Origin: Nocardioides sp. ChNu-153
Lineage (GTDB): Bacteria > Actinomycetota > Actinomycetes > Propionibacteriales > Nocardioidaceae
Assembly: GCF_030466625.1 (NCBI RefSeq)
Contig: NZ_JADEVT010000020.1
Location: 1 to 44,149 of the forward strand
Length of the DNA: 44,149 nucleotides
Direction: 5' to 3'
The translations under genes were made by a program, and so were the position numbers. Of the stretch, positions 16,737 through 23,055 are shown in pieces (position 1 is the first letter of the stretch; each line of letters begins with the position of its first letter). Below the pieces are notes generated by a model, which worked only from the letters and a program-made list of their open reading frames with translations, ran no database searches and was not told where the DNA came from.

Positions 16737-17927
16737 GTGCCGAGAACCCGAGTGCCCACGGACGCCCGACGCGCCTCGTCCCGCGCGGACGGGCCGCGCG
16801 ACACGCCCGTGCCCCACAGCTCCGGTCCCGCCGTGGGCCCCGCCCACGAGTCGTGGGTGCTGCGCGACGTGCACGCGCTGCTCGCGCAGATCCGCGACTA
16901 CGCCGTCATCACCCTGACCGTCGACGGCACGGTGCTGAGCTGGAACGCGGCGGCCGAGCAGGTCAAGGGCTACCGCAGCTCCGAGGTCGTCGGCACCTCC
17001 TTCACCCGCTTCTACACCGAGGCCGACCAGCGCGCCGACCTCCCGGGCCGGCTGCTGCGCCAGGCCGCCGAGGAGGGCGTGGCCCACTCGGTGGGCTGGC
17101 GGGTGCGCCGGGGCGGCACGCGGTTCTGGGCCGACGTCACGATCAGCGCCGTCCGGGACGCCGACGGGAGCCTGGCCGGCTTCGTCAAGGTCACCCGCGA
17201 CGTCACCGACCAGCACCTCGCCGAGCTCGCCCGGGAGCAGCAGCACGCCGCGTTCACCCACGACCTGCGGGCCCCGCTGACCGCGGCCCTGGGGTACGTC
17301 GACCTCGCCCTCGAGGAGCTCGACGCCGCCGGGGTGCCCGCCGCGATGCTGGAGCGCGCCGTACGGAGCCTGCGCCGGCTCGACACGATGATGGAGCGTC
17401 AGCTCGGCGCCCCGCGCTCTCCGGGGTCCGCGTCCGCGGACGTCCTGGAGCTGGAGGCCATCCGCATCGACCAGGTCGTGCCGGCCACCGTGCGCGCAGC
17501 GCTCACGGCCCCCGCGGCCGACCGGGTGCGGCTGCGGCTGTCGACGACCGCCCGCACCGTCCTGGCCGACCGGCAGGCGATGGAGCGCGTGCTCGCGAAC
17601 GTCGTCGGCAACGCGCTGCGCTACTCCGACGGCGAGGTGGTCGTCGCGACCGAGGCCGTGCCGACCGGTACGGCGGACGGCGCCCGGCCGGGCACGTCGC
17701 TGGTGCGGATCACCGTCACCGACTCCGGGCGCGGCATCCATCCCGACGACCTCGAGCGGATCTTCGAGCCCGGCGAGCGAGGGCGCCTCGCCACCGCCGA
17801 CGGCGGGCACGGCCTGGGCCTCGACAGCGTGCGACGGCTGATGGCGCGCCAGCACGGCGACGTGCGGATCGAGAGCACGCTGGGCGTGGGGACGACCGTG
17901 TTCCTCGAGCTGCGCTCGGCCGGCTGA
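16737..17927 (+). CDS. PAS-domain sensor histidine kinase, cytoplasmic, orphan
   Basis: 396-aa soluble kinase. A PAS domain spans residues ~50-165 (SWNAAAEQVKGYRSSEVVG, FTRFYTEAD, GFVKVTRDVTD). The HisKA H-box is AAFTHDLRAPLTA with the phospho-accepting His near 183. The HATPase domain has an N box (VLANVVGNALRYS), G1 (DSGRGI) and G2 (GHGLGL). There are no membrane segments. The PAS sequence resembles those of bacteriophytochrome-like and redox/light kinases, but no cofactor residue is certain. GTG at 16737 follows AGGAG at 16724-16728. No response regulator is adjacent, so the partner is elsewhere. It is followed by a strong hairpin. Confidence 0.88.
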   Translation: MPRTRVPTDARRASSRADGPRDTPVPHSSGPAVGPAHESWVLRDVHALLAQIRDYAVITLTVDGTVLSWNAAAEQVKGYRSSEVVGTSFTRFYTEADQRADLPGRLLRQAAEEGVAHSVGWRVRRGGTRFWADVTISAVRDADGSLAGFVKVTRDVTDQHLAELAREQQHAAFTHDLRAPLTAALGYVDLALEELDAAGVPAAMLERAVRSLRRLDTMMERQLGAPRSPGSASADVLELEAIRIDQVVPATVRAALTAPAADRVRLRLSTTARTVLADRQAMERVLANVVGNALRYSDGEVVVATEAVPTGTADGARPGTSLVRITVTDSGRGIHPDDLERIFEPGERGRLATADGGHGLGLDSVRRLMARQHGDVRIESTLGVGTTVFLELRSAG

Positions 17928-17978
17928 GGCACACCCGCACGCCTCGTCGGCGTGCCGCTGACGAGGTGAGGACGTACC

Positions 17979-18015
17979 GAGGGCGGAGGACGCGGGATCC
18001 GCGTCCACCGCCCTC
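17979..18015 (+). terminator. Terminator after the histidine kinase
   Basis: GAGGGCGG/CCGCCCTC and GGACGCGG/CCGCGTCC form a long stem with one A-A mismatch and a 3-nt loop, 51 nt after the kinase stop. Confidence 0.75.
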
Positions 18016-18020
18016 ACCAC

Positions 18021-18118
18021 CTGAGGCGAGCCGGGGGGGCGTAGGGACCGAACTGTGGGGGTTGGGTTGGCCCTCGCCTCAGGAGTCTGTTGAGTTGTGT
18101 CGTGCGCGACCGCCTCAG
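18021..18118. repeat. Repeated CTGAGGCGAG/CTCGCCTCAG element downstream of the DTSWG peptide gene
   Basis: CTGAGGCGAG (18021-18030) and CTCGCCTCAG (18073-18082) are perfect 10-nt inverted copies 42 nt apart, and CGCCTCAG recurs at 18111-18118. The segment between the arms is G/T-rich on the plus strand. A small hairpin GACCG/CGGTC (18108-18124) overlaps the peptide's stop codon. Together these could form the 3' end structure of the peptide mRNA on the minus strand, or operator sites; I cannot decide which. Confidence 0.45.
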
Positions 18119-18122
18119 ACGG

Positions 18123-18302
18123 TCACTTCATGCCCCAGCTGGTGTCGAGGGGCTGGACCTCGACGGTCTCCGTCGGAACGGTCCTCTTGAACTTCTGACC
18201 CCAGCTGGTGTCGGCGTGCGCCGTGGTCGATGCGGCCCCGAGAAGCCCGATGCTCACCGCAGTCGCTGCCAGCGCGAGGCCGGCTCGACGAACGAATCTC
18301 AT
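18123..18302 (-). CDS. Small secreted peptide with duplicated DTSWG motif
   Basis: 59-aa precursor. A short basic start (MRFVRRAG) is followed by a hydrophobic stretch (LALAATAVSIGLLGAA) and an AHA signal-peptidase-I site, then D. The predicted mature peptide of 29 residues begins DTSWGQK and ends with DTSWGMK, so the same five residues plus a Lys two positions on occur at both ends, around a short basic/acidic centre. It has no cysteine. GGAG lies 6 nt before the ATG at 18302; an in-frame ATG at 18314 is an alternative. No enzymatic domain is possible at this size. A signalling or cell-surface peptide is the simplest idea, by inference from secretion, the motif duplication and the nearby HTH regulator and kinase. 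Confidence 0.75.
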   Translation of the reverse strand: MRFVRRAGLALAATAVSIGLLGAASTTAHADTSWGQKFKRTVPTETVEVQPLDTSWGMK

Positions 18303-18405
18303 CCAGGTCTCCATCCTGCTCGTGCACCGCGGGCCTCGCGGCGCTCCGAGGTCAATAGTGCGGCACCCCGACGGGCCCGCAGTGCCGAATGCTGGCTCAA
18401 CTCTG

Positions 18406-18424
18406 TGCAATGCAGATATATGCA
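18406..18424. promoter_or_regulatory. AT-rich TGCA-repeat element between divergent genes
   Basis: TGCA occurs at 18406-18409, 18411-18414 and 18421-18424, with GATATA between the last two, forming a near-palindrome TGCAGATATATGCA. It is one of the few AT-rich spots in the window. It lies between the secreted peptide gene (minus) and the secreted protein gene (plus), so it is a likely divergent promoter or operator. Confidence 0.45.
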
Positions 18425-18466
18425 GAACCAGGTGAGCGGGGGTCCGCTGCGACGTACCCTCCCCCC

Positions 18467-19558
18467 ATGACGAACACGGGGGAGACGTCGGGCACGGCCC
18501 GGCGGAAGGGGTGGGTCGCCACCGTCGTGCTGGGCATCGTGGTCGCGCTGGCACCGCTGCCCGCGCCCGCGGCGCAGGCCGCGACGCAGACCACCGCGGC
18601 GCCGGGACGCACGGCTGCGGCCGAACCCGCACCGAGCGTCGAGGTGCTCGCGGTCGACGAGGTCGGCTACGGCCCCGGGATCGACGTCACGGTGCGGCTG
18701 CGGGGGTGGGGCCTCGGGCCCTACAGCGAGCAGGACTTCGCCTACTACCGCCTCGCCCTCGCGGCGCCCGGCATCGAGGACGTCGCCGCGACGCCCGAGG
18801 CCGTCGTGTCGCGGGGGGCCCGGTACTCGCTGAACAGCGACGACGCGACCCGCACGTACCGGCTCGCGGCGTACCCGCTCGACCCCGACCAGACCTACGC
18901 GCTGTACGTCGTCCCCGACGGCGGGCGCGCGCTCGGGCAGGCCGAGGCGCCGATCACCATCGACTGGGCCGCCCTCGAGCCGCGGGTGGCGATCACCGCG
19001 GGCGGGCCCGTGACCGTGCCGTACGGCGTCGCCCGCCTCCCGATCACCGTGCAGGACACGCCGCACGGCAGCTTCGTCACGGTGACGGGTCTTCCCCGGG
19101 GCCCGGTCAAGAGCTACATCAACCTGCTGGGCGACCCCGGGGTGACGACGTTCCCCGCCGACCACGTCGGCACCTACGACTACACCGCGACCCTCGACGT
19201 CCCGGACGGCGCGGTGGGCGACGGCCTGAGCGCCACCGGGCGGGTCACCATCGTGCCCGCCGCGACCAGCATCGGCACCTCGTTCCTCCAGGTGCCGACG
19301 AGCAGCGCGACGGGTCGTCTGCGCACCACCGTCAGGTTCGGCGGTATCGGCAGCCCGCCGGCGCCGATCGCGTGGAAGATCTACCAGGGGAGCCGGGTCG
19401 TCTGGTCCTCCGGCGTCCTGCGCGTGCCGCCCCGGCTCGGCGACATGGTCGTGCGCCTGCCCCGCCTGCCGCGCGGGAGCTACCAGCTCGTGGTGGGGTA
19501 CGGCGGCACGCCCGACCTGCTGCCCTCCAGCGCCACCCGGACGTTCTCGGTGCGCTGA
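18467..19558 (+). CDS. Secreted beta-sandwich (Ig-like) protein of unknown function
   Basis: 363-aa exported protein. A signal peptide spans residues ~1-38 (basic ARRKG, hydrophobic VATVVLGIVVALAPL, AQA cleavage region), followed by a Thr/Ala/Pro-rich linker. The rest is made of beta-strand-rich segments resembling Ig-like domains: an actinobacterial HtaA/adhesin-like first domain (VLAVDEVGYGPGIDVTVRLRGWG), a middle domain (VTVPYGVARLPITVQD) and a final Ig-like fold (TTVRFGGIG ... PRGSYQLVVGYGGT). No catalytic motif, LPXTG or C-terminal anchor is visible, so it is probably released or loosely wall-bound. The first GYGPG region recalls heme-binding/HtaA-adjacent adhesin domains, but this is not a firm match. 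Confidence 0.78.
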   Translation: MTNTGETSGTARRKGWVATVVLGIVVALAPLPAPAAQAATQTTAAPGRTAAAEPAPSVEVLAVDEVGYGPGIDVTVRLRGWGLGPYSEQDFAYYRLALAAPGIEDVAATPEAVVSRGARYSLNSDDATRTYRLAAYPLDPDQTYALYVVPDGGRALGQAEAPITIDWAALEPRVAITAGGPVTVPYGVARLPITVQDTPHGSFVTVTGLPRGPVKSYINLLGDPGVTTFPADHVGTYDYTATLDVPDGAVGDGLSATGRVTIVPAATSIGTSFLQVPTSSATGRLRTTVRFGGIGSPPAPIAWKIYQGSRVVWSSGVLRVPPRLGDMVVRLPRLPRGSYQLVVGYGGTPDLLPSSATRTFSVR

Positions 19559-19578
19559 CCAGCCCCGCTCGGACGCAC

Positions 19579-19612
19579 GAAGCCCCGCCCAGGAGTTCCT
19601 GGGCGGGGCTTC
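19579..19612. terminator. Bidirectional terminator between secreted protein gene and tRNA-Ser
   Basis: Perfect 15-bp stem (19579-19593 with 19598-19612) and AGTT loop, lying 20 nt after the plus-strand gene and 11 nt beyond the 3' end of the minus-strand tRNA. Confidence 0.88.
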
Positions 19613-19623
19613 GGCTCGGCTGG

Positions 19624-19714
19624 CGGAGGCGGAGGGATTTGAACCCTCGATGGGGTTGTAGCCCCAAACCCGCTTAGCAGGCGGGCGCCATAGACCGGAC
19701 TAGGCGACGCCTCC
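19624..19714 (-). tRNA. tRNA-Ser (anticodon GCT)
   Basis: 91-nt class II tRNA. The acceptor is GGAGGCG/CGCCTCC, the anticodon stem CCCGC/GCGGG has loop CTGCTAA (anticodon GCT), the variable arm is long and GC-rich (GGGGC...), the T loop is TTCAAAT, and the discriminator is G. CCA is not encoded. A -10-like TAGCCT lies at 19729-19734 upstream. Confidence 0.96.
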
Positions 19715-19787
19715 CCGACAGCCCGGACAGGCTACTAGGAAGCCGCGGGAAGTGCGCAACCAGGTCGGGTAGGGCGGGCGCCCGGGC

Positions 19788-20240
19788 TCACTTCAGCCGG
19801 CGCAGCCCGTGGCCGCGGTCGAGCGCCGCCTGCACGACGTGGATCAGCTCCTCGCGGTCGCCGGCCAGCACGTCGACGGGGATGGTCGTCGACCCGCCGT
19901 CGCGCAGGCGCAGGACGATGCAGGGCGAGCCCGCGACGTGGGTCGTCACCGCGTCCTCGACGTCGGCCCAGCGGGCGCGGGTCACGCCGGCGCCGCGCAC
20001 GAAGCGCAGGCGGTAGCCCTGGTCGGTGAACCGGAGGACGGTGGCCCGGCGCACGAGCCAGAGGCCGACGGCGCCCAGCACGAACAGCAGGACGGCGGCG
20101 AGGAGCACGGCGTACCCCAGCGGGAGGTCGAGCAGCCACGCCGCGACCAGGAGCACCAGGAGGACCACCCCGAGGCCGGCGAGGGCCAGGCCCAGCAGGC
20201 GGGCAACGAGGGCGGGGGCCGGGCGGTAGTCGTGCTGCAC
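19788..20240 (-). CDS. Small membrane protein with PH-like domain
   Basis: 150-aa protein. Two hydrophobic segments at about residues 12-35 and 40-62 (LLGLALAGLGVVLLVLLVAAW; YAVLLAAVLLFVLGAVGLWLV) are followed by a soluble domain with alternating strands and a final helix (VLRFTDQGYRLRFV...RWADVEDAVTTH...IVLRLRDG...LIHVVQAALDRGH). This matches the bacterial PH-like (bPH2/YdbS-type) arrangement. The role is unknown. The start is GTG at 20240, preceded at 6 nt by GAGAAT; the same GANAAT-GGCGGG-start arrangement precedes the glycerophosphodiesterase gene. Confidence 0.72.
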   Translation of the reverse strand: MQHDYRPAPALVARLLGLALAGLGVVLLVLLVAAWLLDLPLGYAVLLAAVLLFVLGAVGLWLVRRATVLRFTDQGYRLRFVRGAGVTRARWADVEDAVTTHVAGSPCIVLRLRDGGSTTIPVDVLAGDREELIHVVQAALDRGHGLRRLK

Positions 20241-20246
20241 CCCGCC

Positions 20247-20252
20247 ATTCTC
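20247..20252 (-). promoter_or_regulatory. Leaderless -10 box for the PH-like protein gene
   Basis: GAGAAT on the minus strand, then GGCGGG, then the GTG start. The identical spacer follows GACAAT upstream of the phosphodiesterase gene at 39901-39906. Confidence 0.4.
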
Positions 20253-20357
20253 CCCCCGCCCCTCGCGCCGTCCGCGGACGGGGACCGCTGCGTGATGGCC
20301 GTCACAAGCCGCTACGATGGTGGTCCGTCCGCCCGGACGCCCGATGGAGGTGACCCT

Positions 20358-20741
20358 GTGCGCAGCTCCGCCCCCGCGCTGCACGCGCTGCACGTGGCGC
20401 TCGACGCCCTCCCGCCGCCGCACAGCCGCCAGGGTCCCGCCCTCGGCAACTGGCGCTGGACGGTCCGCCAGCGACTCGGCGCCGTGCGCAACATGCTGGT
20501 CAACGAGACCGACGGCTACGGCCCCGGGTGGCGCAGCACGGGCGAGGGCGGTCTCCTCGACCAGCGCAACCACCTCATCGAGCGGGCCCGCGCGTTCGAC
20601 TCCCTCGTGCTGCAGAGCCCCGAGCCCGACACGGTGCGCCGCGAGCTGATGCGCCTGCTCATCGACGTGGACCACCACGTCGTGCGGGTCCGCGAGGCGG
20701 GCCGGGTCGGCACCGAGCCCGCCGCCGCGCCCCCCGCCTAG
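20358..20741 (+). CDS. Conserved-looking small cytoplasmic protein, function unknown
   Basis: 127-aa soluble protein rich in Arg, with helices (WRWTVRQRLGAVRNMLVNE; DQRNHLIERARAFDSLVL; VRRELMRLLIDVDHHVVRV). I do not recognise the family. The helical layout with HHVV near the end could be a metal site or a simple bundle. GTG at 20358 with GGAGGTGA at 20346-20353 is a convincing start. It stands alone between two oppositely oriented tRNA regions. Confidence 0.7.
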   Translation: MRSSAPALHALHVALDALPPPHSRQGPALGNWRWTVRQRLGAVRNMLVNETDGYGPGWRSTGEGGLLDQRNHLIERARAFDSLVLQSPEPDTVRRELMRLLIDVDHHVVRVREAGRVGTEPAAAPPA

Positions 20742-20749
20742 CCCCTGCC

Positions 20750-20755
20750 TAGACT
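20750..20755 (+). promoter_or_regulatory. -10 box for tRNA-Ser(TGA)
   Basis: TAGACT, 33 nt before the mature 5' end, right after the stop of the preceding gene. Confidence 0.45.
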
Positions 20756-20788
20756 GACGCCCGCGCGGGCCCGTGCGGCGCCGCGCAC

Positions 20789-20877
20789 GGAGGGGTGCCG
20801 GAGTGGCCGATCGGAACCGCCTTGAAAGCGGTCGCTGGCAGTGATGTCAGCCGCGGGTTCGAATCCCGCCCCCTCTG
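20789..20877 (+). tRNA. tRNA-Ser (anticodon TGA)
   Basis: 89-nt class II tRNA with acceptor GGAGGGG/CCCCTCT (G-U at the first pair), anticodon stem ACCGC/GCGGT with loop CTTGAAA (anticodon TGA), a long variable arm, T loop TTCGAAT and discriminator G. Confidence 0.96.
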
Positions 20878-20893
20878 CCGCACGCCCGCCCCG

Positions 20894-21127
20894 TCAGGCG
20901 GGGTCGAGCACCACCAGCACGTCACCCTCCTGGATGACGTCGCCGGCGGCGACCTTGATCTCCCGCACCCGCCCGGCGTGCTCCGGGTGCACGGGGATCT
21001 CCATCTTCATCGACTCCAGCAGCAGCACCGTGCTGGTGGGCGTCACGTCGTCCCCGACGGCGCACCCGACCTCGACCACCGACGCCACCATCTCGGCGAC
21101 GACCTCCACGACCTGCTTGCGAGCCAT
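20894..21127 (-). CDS. Biotinyl/lipoyl-domain carrier protein
   Basis: 77-aa stand-alone biotinyl domain. The biotin-acceptor signature ESMKMEIPV places the modified lysine at K41. The second half (GDVIQEGDVLVVLD) is the mirrored half of the barrel. It resembles the small biotinylated protein TB7.3 (Rv3221c) of mycobacteria. No carboxylase subunit is next to it, so its enzyme partner is elsewhere. ATG at 21127; a TAGCGT box ends 7 nt upstream. Confidence 0.92.
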   Translation of the reverse strand: MARKQVVEVVAEMVASVVEVGCAVGDDVTPTSTVLLLESMKMEIPVHPEHAGRVREIKVAAGDVIQEGDVLVVLDPA

Positions 21128-21134
21128 GGGCGTG

Positions 21135-21140
21135 ACGCTA
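21135..21140 (-). promoter_or_regulatory. Leaderless -10 box for the biotinyl protein
   Basis: TAGCGT on the minus strand, exactly 7 nt before the ATG. Confidence 0.6.
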
Positions 21141-21211
21141 GTCGTTACCGGGAGGTACGCCGCACCCCGCGGTCGCCACGCCCGCCCCGCGTCGGCGCCC
21201 GTCGGGGCCCG

Positions 21212-22207
21212 TCAGAGCAGCGGGCGGGTGCGCGAGGGCTCGGGGCGCACGGCGCTGCGCTCCTCGGCCCGGCGGGCGCGCGACCCGCGCGAACCGGTGA
21301 GCGCCAGGTCGGCGCGGATCACGCCGTACGCCACCACGAGGCCCACGACGACGGAGTAGACGACGCCCAGCAGGGCCTCGAGCAGCGTGGCGGAGGGGTT
21401 CATGACGCCGTTGGCCACCGGCGCGGTGGCGGCGACGCCGAAGACGCAGAGCCACCAGCCCTGGCGGCGGCGGGCGCGCATGTAGACGCCCCAGGCGAGG
21501 GCGGGCACGCCCAGCACGGCCTGGATGGGCCGCGGCACGCCGCCGAGGGTGTCGAGCATCCACGAGGCCGTGTCGAGGACCGTCGTGACCAGGGAGCTGG
21601 CGCCGTAGCGGCGCAGGGCCTCGGCGTACGCCAGGATCACCGCCAGCACGAGGGTGCCGACGACGACGCCCACGACGCCGCGGCGCCCGAGCCCGTGCAG
21701 GCCCGCGCCGAGCCGGTGCACCAGCAGCGCGACGACGACGAACGACAGGGCCAGCACCGTGTACTCGAACCGGGCGAGCGAGATGGTCGGCCCGTAGCCC
21801 ACCGCCCCCACGGCGGCCCCGCCGGCGAGCGCGAGGGCGATCGCGACCTCGCGGACGCAGGCGAGGAAGCGACGCGCCGGCACGGTGGCCATCACGCCGA
21901 GCACCGCACCGACGGTGCAGGTCATGACCGCCGCTCCGGTGCGCAGCGTCTGGGTGTCGACGACGAGCGCCGCCAGGCCCAGGGACGCGGCGAGGACGCC
22001 GGCGATGATGGGACGGCCGCCGGTGCGGGCGGCGAGCGCCCACGAGTAGGCCGCGGACACCGCGACGGCGCCCAGCCCCTCGGTGACGGCCGGCAGCCAG
22101 CCGACACCACCGCCGACGAGCAGCGCGAGACCACCGAGGACCAGCAGCCACCACGCGGACAGCCGCTGCTCCCGCGGGGTCCGGGGGACGGCGGAGGCTC
22201 TCGACAC
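21212..22207 (-). CDS. Polytopic membrane protein of unknown function
   Basis: 331-aa hydrophobic protein with about 9-10 membrane segments (for example WWLLVLGGLALLVGGGVGWL, LSFVVVALLVHRLG, VVGVVVGTLVLAVILAY, AVLGVPALAWGVYM, VVYSVVVGLVVAYGVI) and a basic cytoplasmic C-terminus (RGSRARRAEERS). No transporter signature is recognised. GTG at 22207; a TAGCGT sequence 8 nt upstream overlaps the last codons of the amidase gene. The gene follows that amidase by 11 nt, so it may be read both from its own promoter and by read-through. Confidence 0.72.
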   Translation of the reverse strand: MSRASAVPRTPREQRLSAWWLLVLGGLALLVGGGVGWLPAVTEGLGAVAVSAAYSWALAARTGGRPIIAGVLAASLGLAALVVDTQTLRTGAAVMTCTVGAVLGVMATVPARRFLACVREVAIALALAGGAAVGAVGYGPTISLARFEYTVLALSFVVVALLVHRLGAGLHGLGRRGVVGVVVGTLVLAVILAYAEALRRYGASSLVTTVLDTASWMLDTLGGVPRPIQAVLGVPALAWGVYMRARRRQGWWLCVFGVAATAPVANGVMNPSATLLEALLGVVYSVVVGLVVAYGVIRADLALTGSRGSRARRAEERSAVRPEPSRTRPLL

Positions 22208-22215
22208 GGCCGCCA

Positions 22216-22221
22216 ACGCTA
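22216..22221 (-). promoter_or_regulatory. Putative -10 box overlapping the upstream stop codon
   Basis: TAGCGT on the minus strand, 8 nt before the GTG of the membrane protein gene. Its first three bases are the TAG stop codon of the omega-amidase gene. Confidence 0.4.
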
Positions 22222-23031
22222 CAGCCGCCGGTTCGCGAGCGAGGGATTGGTGCGCCGCGCCTCGTCGAGCACCTCGCGGCGCAGCTCGGCGTGCAGCACC
22301 TCGGGGCCGTCGCCGGCCTCGGCCACGGTCCGTCCCAACGGGTCCACGACGACGGAGCGGCCGGTGTAGCGCGGCGCCGGCTGGCCGGTCGCCACGACGT
22401 ACGCCGTGTCCTCGATCGCGCGGGCCGTGGCCAGCGTGCGCCAGTGGTGGGCCTTGCCCTCCCCCGCCAGCCAGGCGGCCGGGCACACGAGCACCTCGGC
22501 CCCGTGGTCGACCACCAGCGCGCGCGCCAGCTCGGGGAAGCGCAGGTCGTAGCAGGTGAGCAGGCCCACCGTGAACCCCGCGACGGGCACCACGACCGGC
22601 GTCGGCTCCCCCGCGCTGAGCCGGTCGGACTCGCGGTAGCCGAAGGAGTCGTAGAGGTGGATCTTCCGGTACGACGCCCGCACGCCCCCGGCGTCGACGA
22701 GCACCAGCGTGTTCCAGGGCCGGGCCGGGTCGTCGGACGTCTCGAACATGCCGGCGAGCACCGTCGTACCGGCCGCGGCGGCCGCGGCGACCGCTGCCTC
22801 CACGAAGGGCCCGTCGAGCGGCTCGGCGAACGCCGCCACGTCCGAGCCCGCCGTGCCGAAGTCGCGGGCGAAGGCCTCGGGGAGCACGACGAGGTCCGCG
22901 CCCGGCCCGGCGTCGGCGACGACCTCGGCGAGACGGCGGCGGTTGGCGGCGGGGTCCAGCCCCGACGCCTCCTGCACGAGGGCCACCCGCAGGGCGGCGG
23001 TCGGGGCGGCTCCGGACCCGGGGGACGACAT
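22219..23031 (-). CDS. Nitrilase-superfamily amidase (omega-amidase/Nit2-like)
   Basis: 270-aa carbon-nitrogen hydrolase. The Glu-Lys-Cys triad is visible: E52 in VLPEAF, K123 in YRKIHLYD and C160 in LLTCYDLRFPE. The RKIHLYDSFGYRESD segment and CYDLRFPEL are typical of the Nit2/YafV branch, which hydrolyses alpha-ketoglutaramate or deaminated glutathione. The ATG at 23031 is preceded at 7 nt by TACGCT and has no Shine-Dalgarno. It is divergent from the quinone reductase gene, with only 24 nt between the start codons. Confidence 0.88.
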   Translation of the reverse strand: MSSPGSGAAPTAALRVALVQEASGLDPAANRRRLAEVVADAGPGADLVVLPEAFARDFGTAGSDVAAFAEPLDGPFVEAAVAAAAAAGTTVLAGMFETSDDPARPWNTLVLVDAGGVRASYRKIHLYDSFGYRESDRLSAGEPTPVVVPVAGFTVGLLTCYDLRFPELARALVVDHGAEVLVCPAAWLAGEGKAHHWRTLATARAIEDTAYVVATGQPAPRYTGRSVVVDPLGRTVAEAGDGPEVLHAELRREVLDEARRTNPSLANRRL

Positions 23032-23038
23032 GCGGGCC

Positions 23039-23048
23039 AGCGTAGGGT
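23039..23048. promoter_or_regulatory. Overlapping divergent -10 boxes (bidirectional leaderless promoter)
   Basis: On the plus strand TAGGGT (23043-23048) ends 7 nt before the ATG at 23056; on the minus strand TACGCT (23044-23039) ends 7 nt before the ATG at 23031. The two boxes share the TA at 23043-23044. The entire gap between the start codons is 24 nt. Confidence 0.6.
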
Positions 23049-23055
23049 CGGAGCC

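Noticed and set aside
16737..17927. Two-component pair with the upstream HTH regulator
   Set aside because: The regulator at 15560 has no receiver domain with a phospho-acceptor aspartate, so it cannot be a classical response regulator for the kinase.
18115..18327. Alternative 70-codon frame on the same strand as the DTSWG peptide
   Set aside because: It is charged and lacks a signal peptide or motif, while the overlapping frame has a clear signal sequence and cleavage site.
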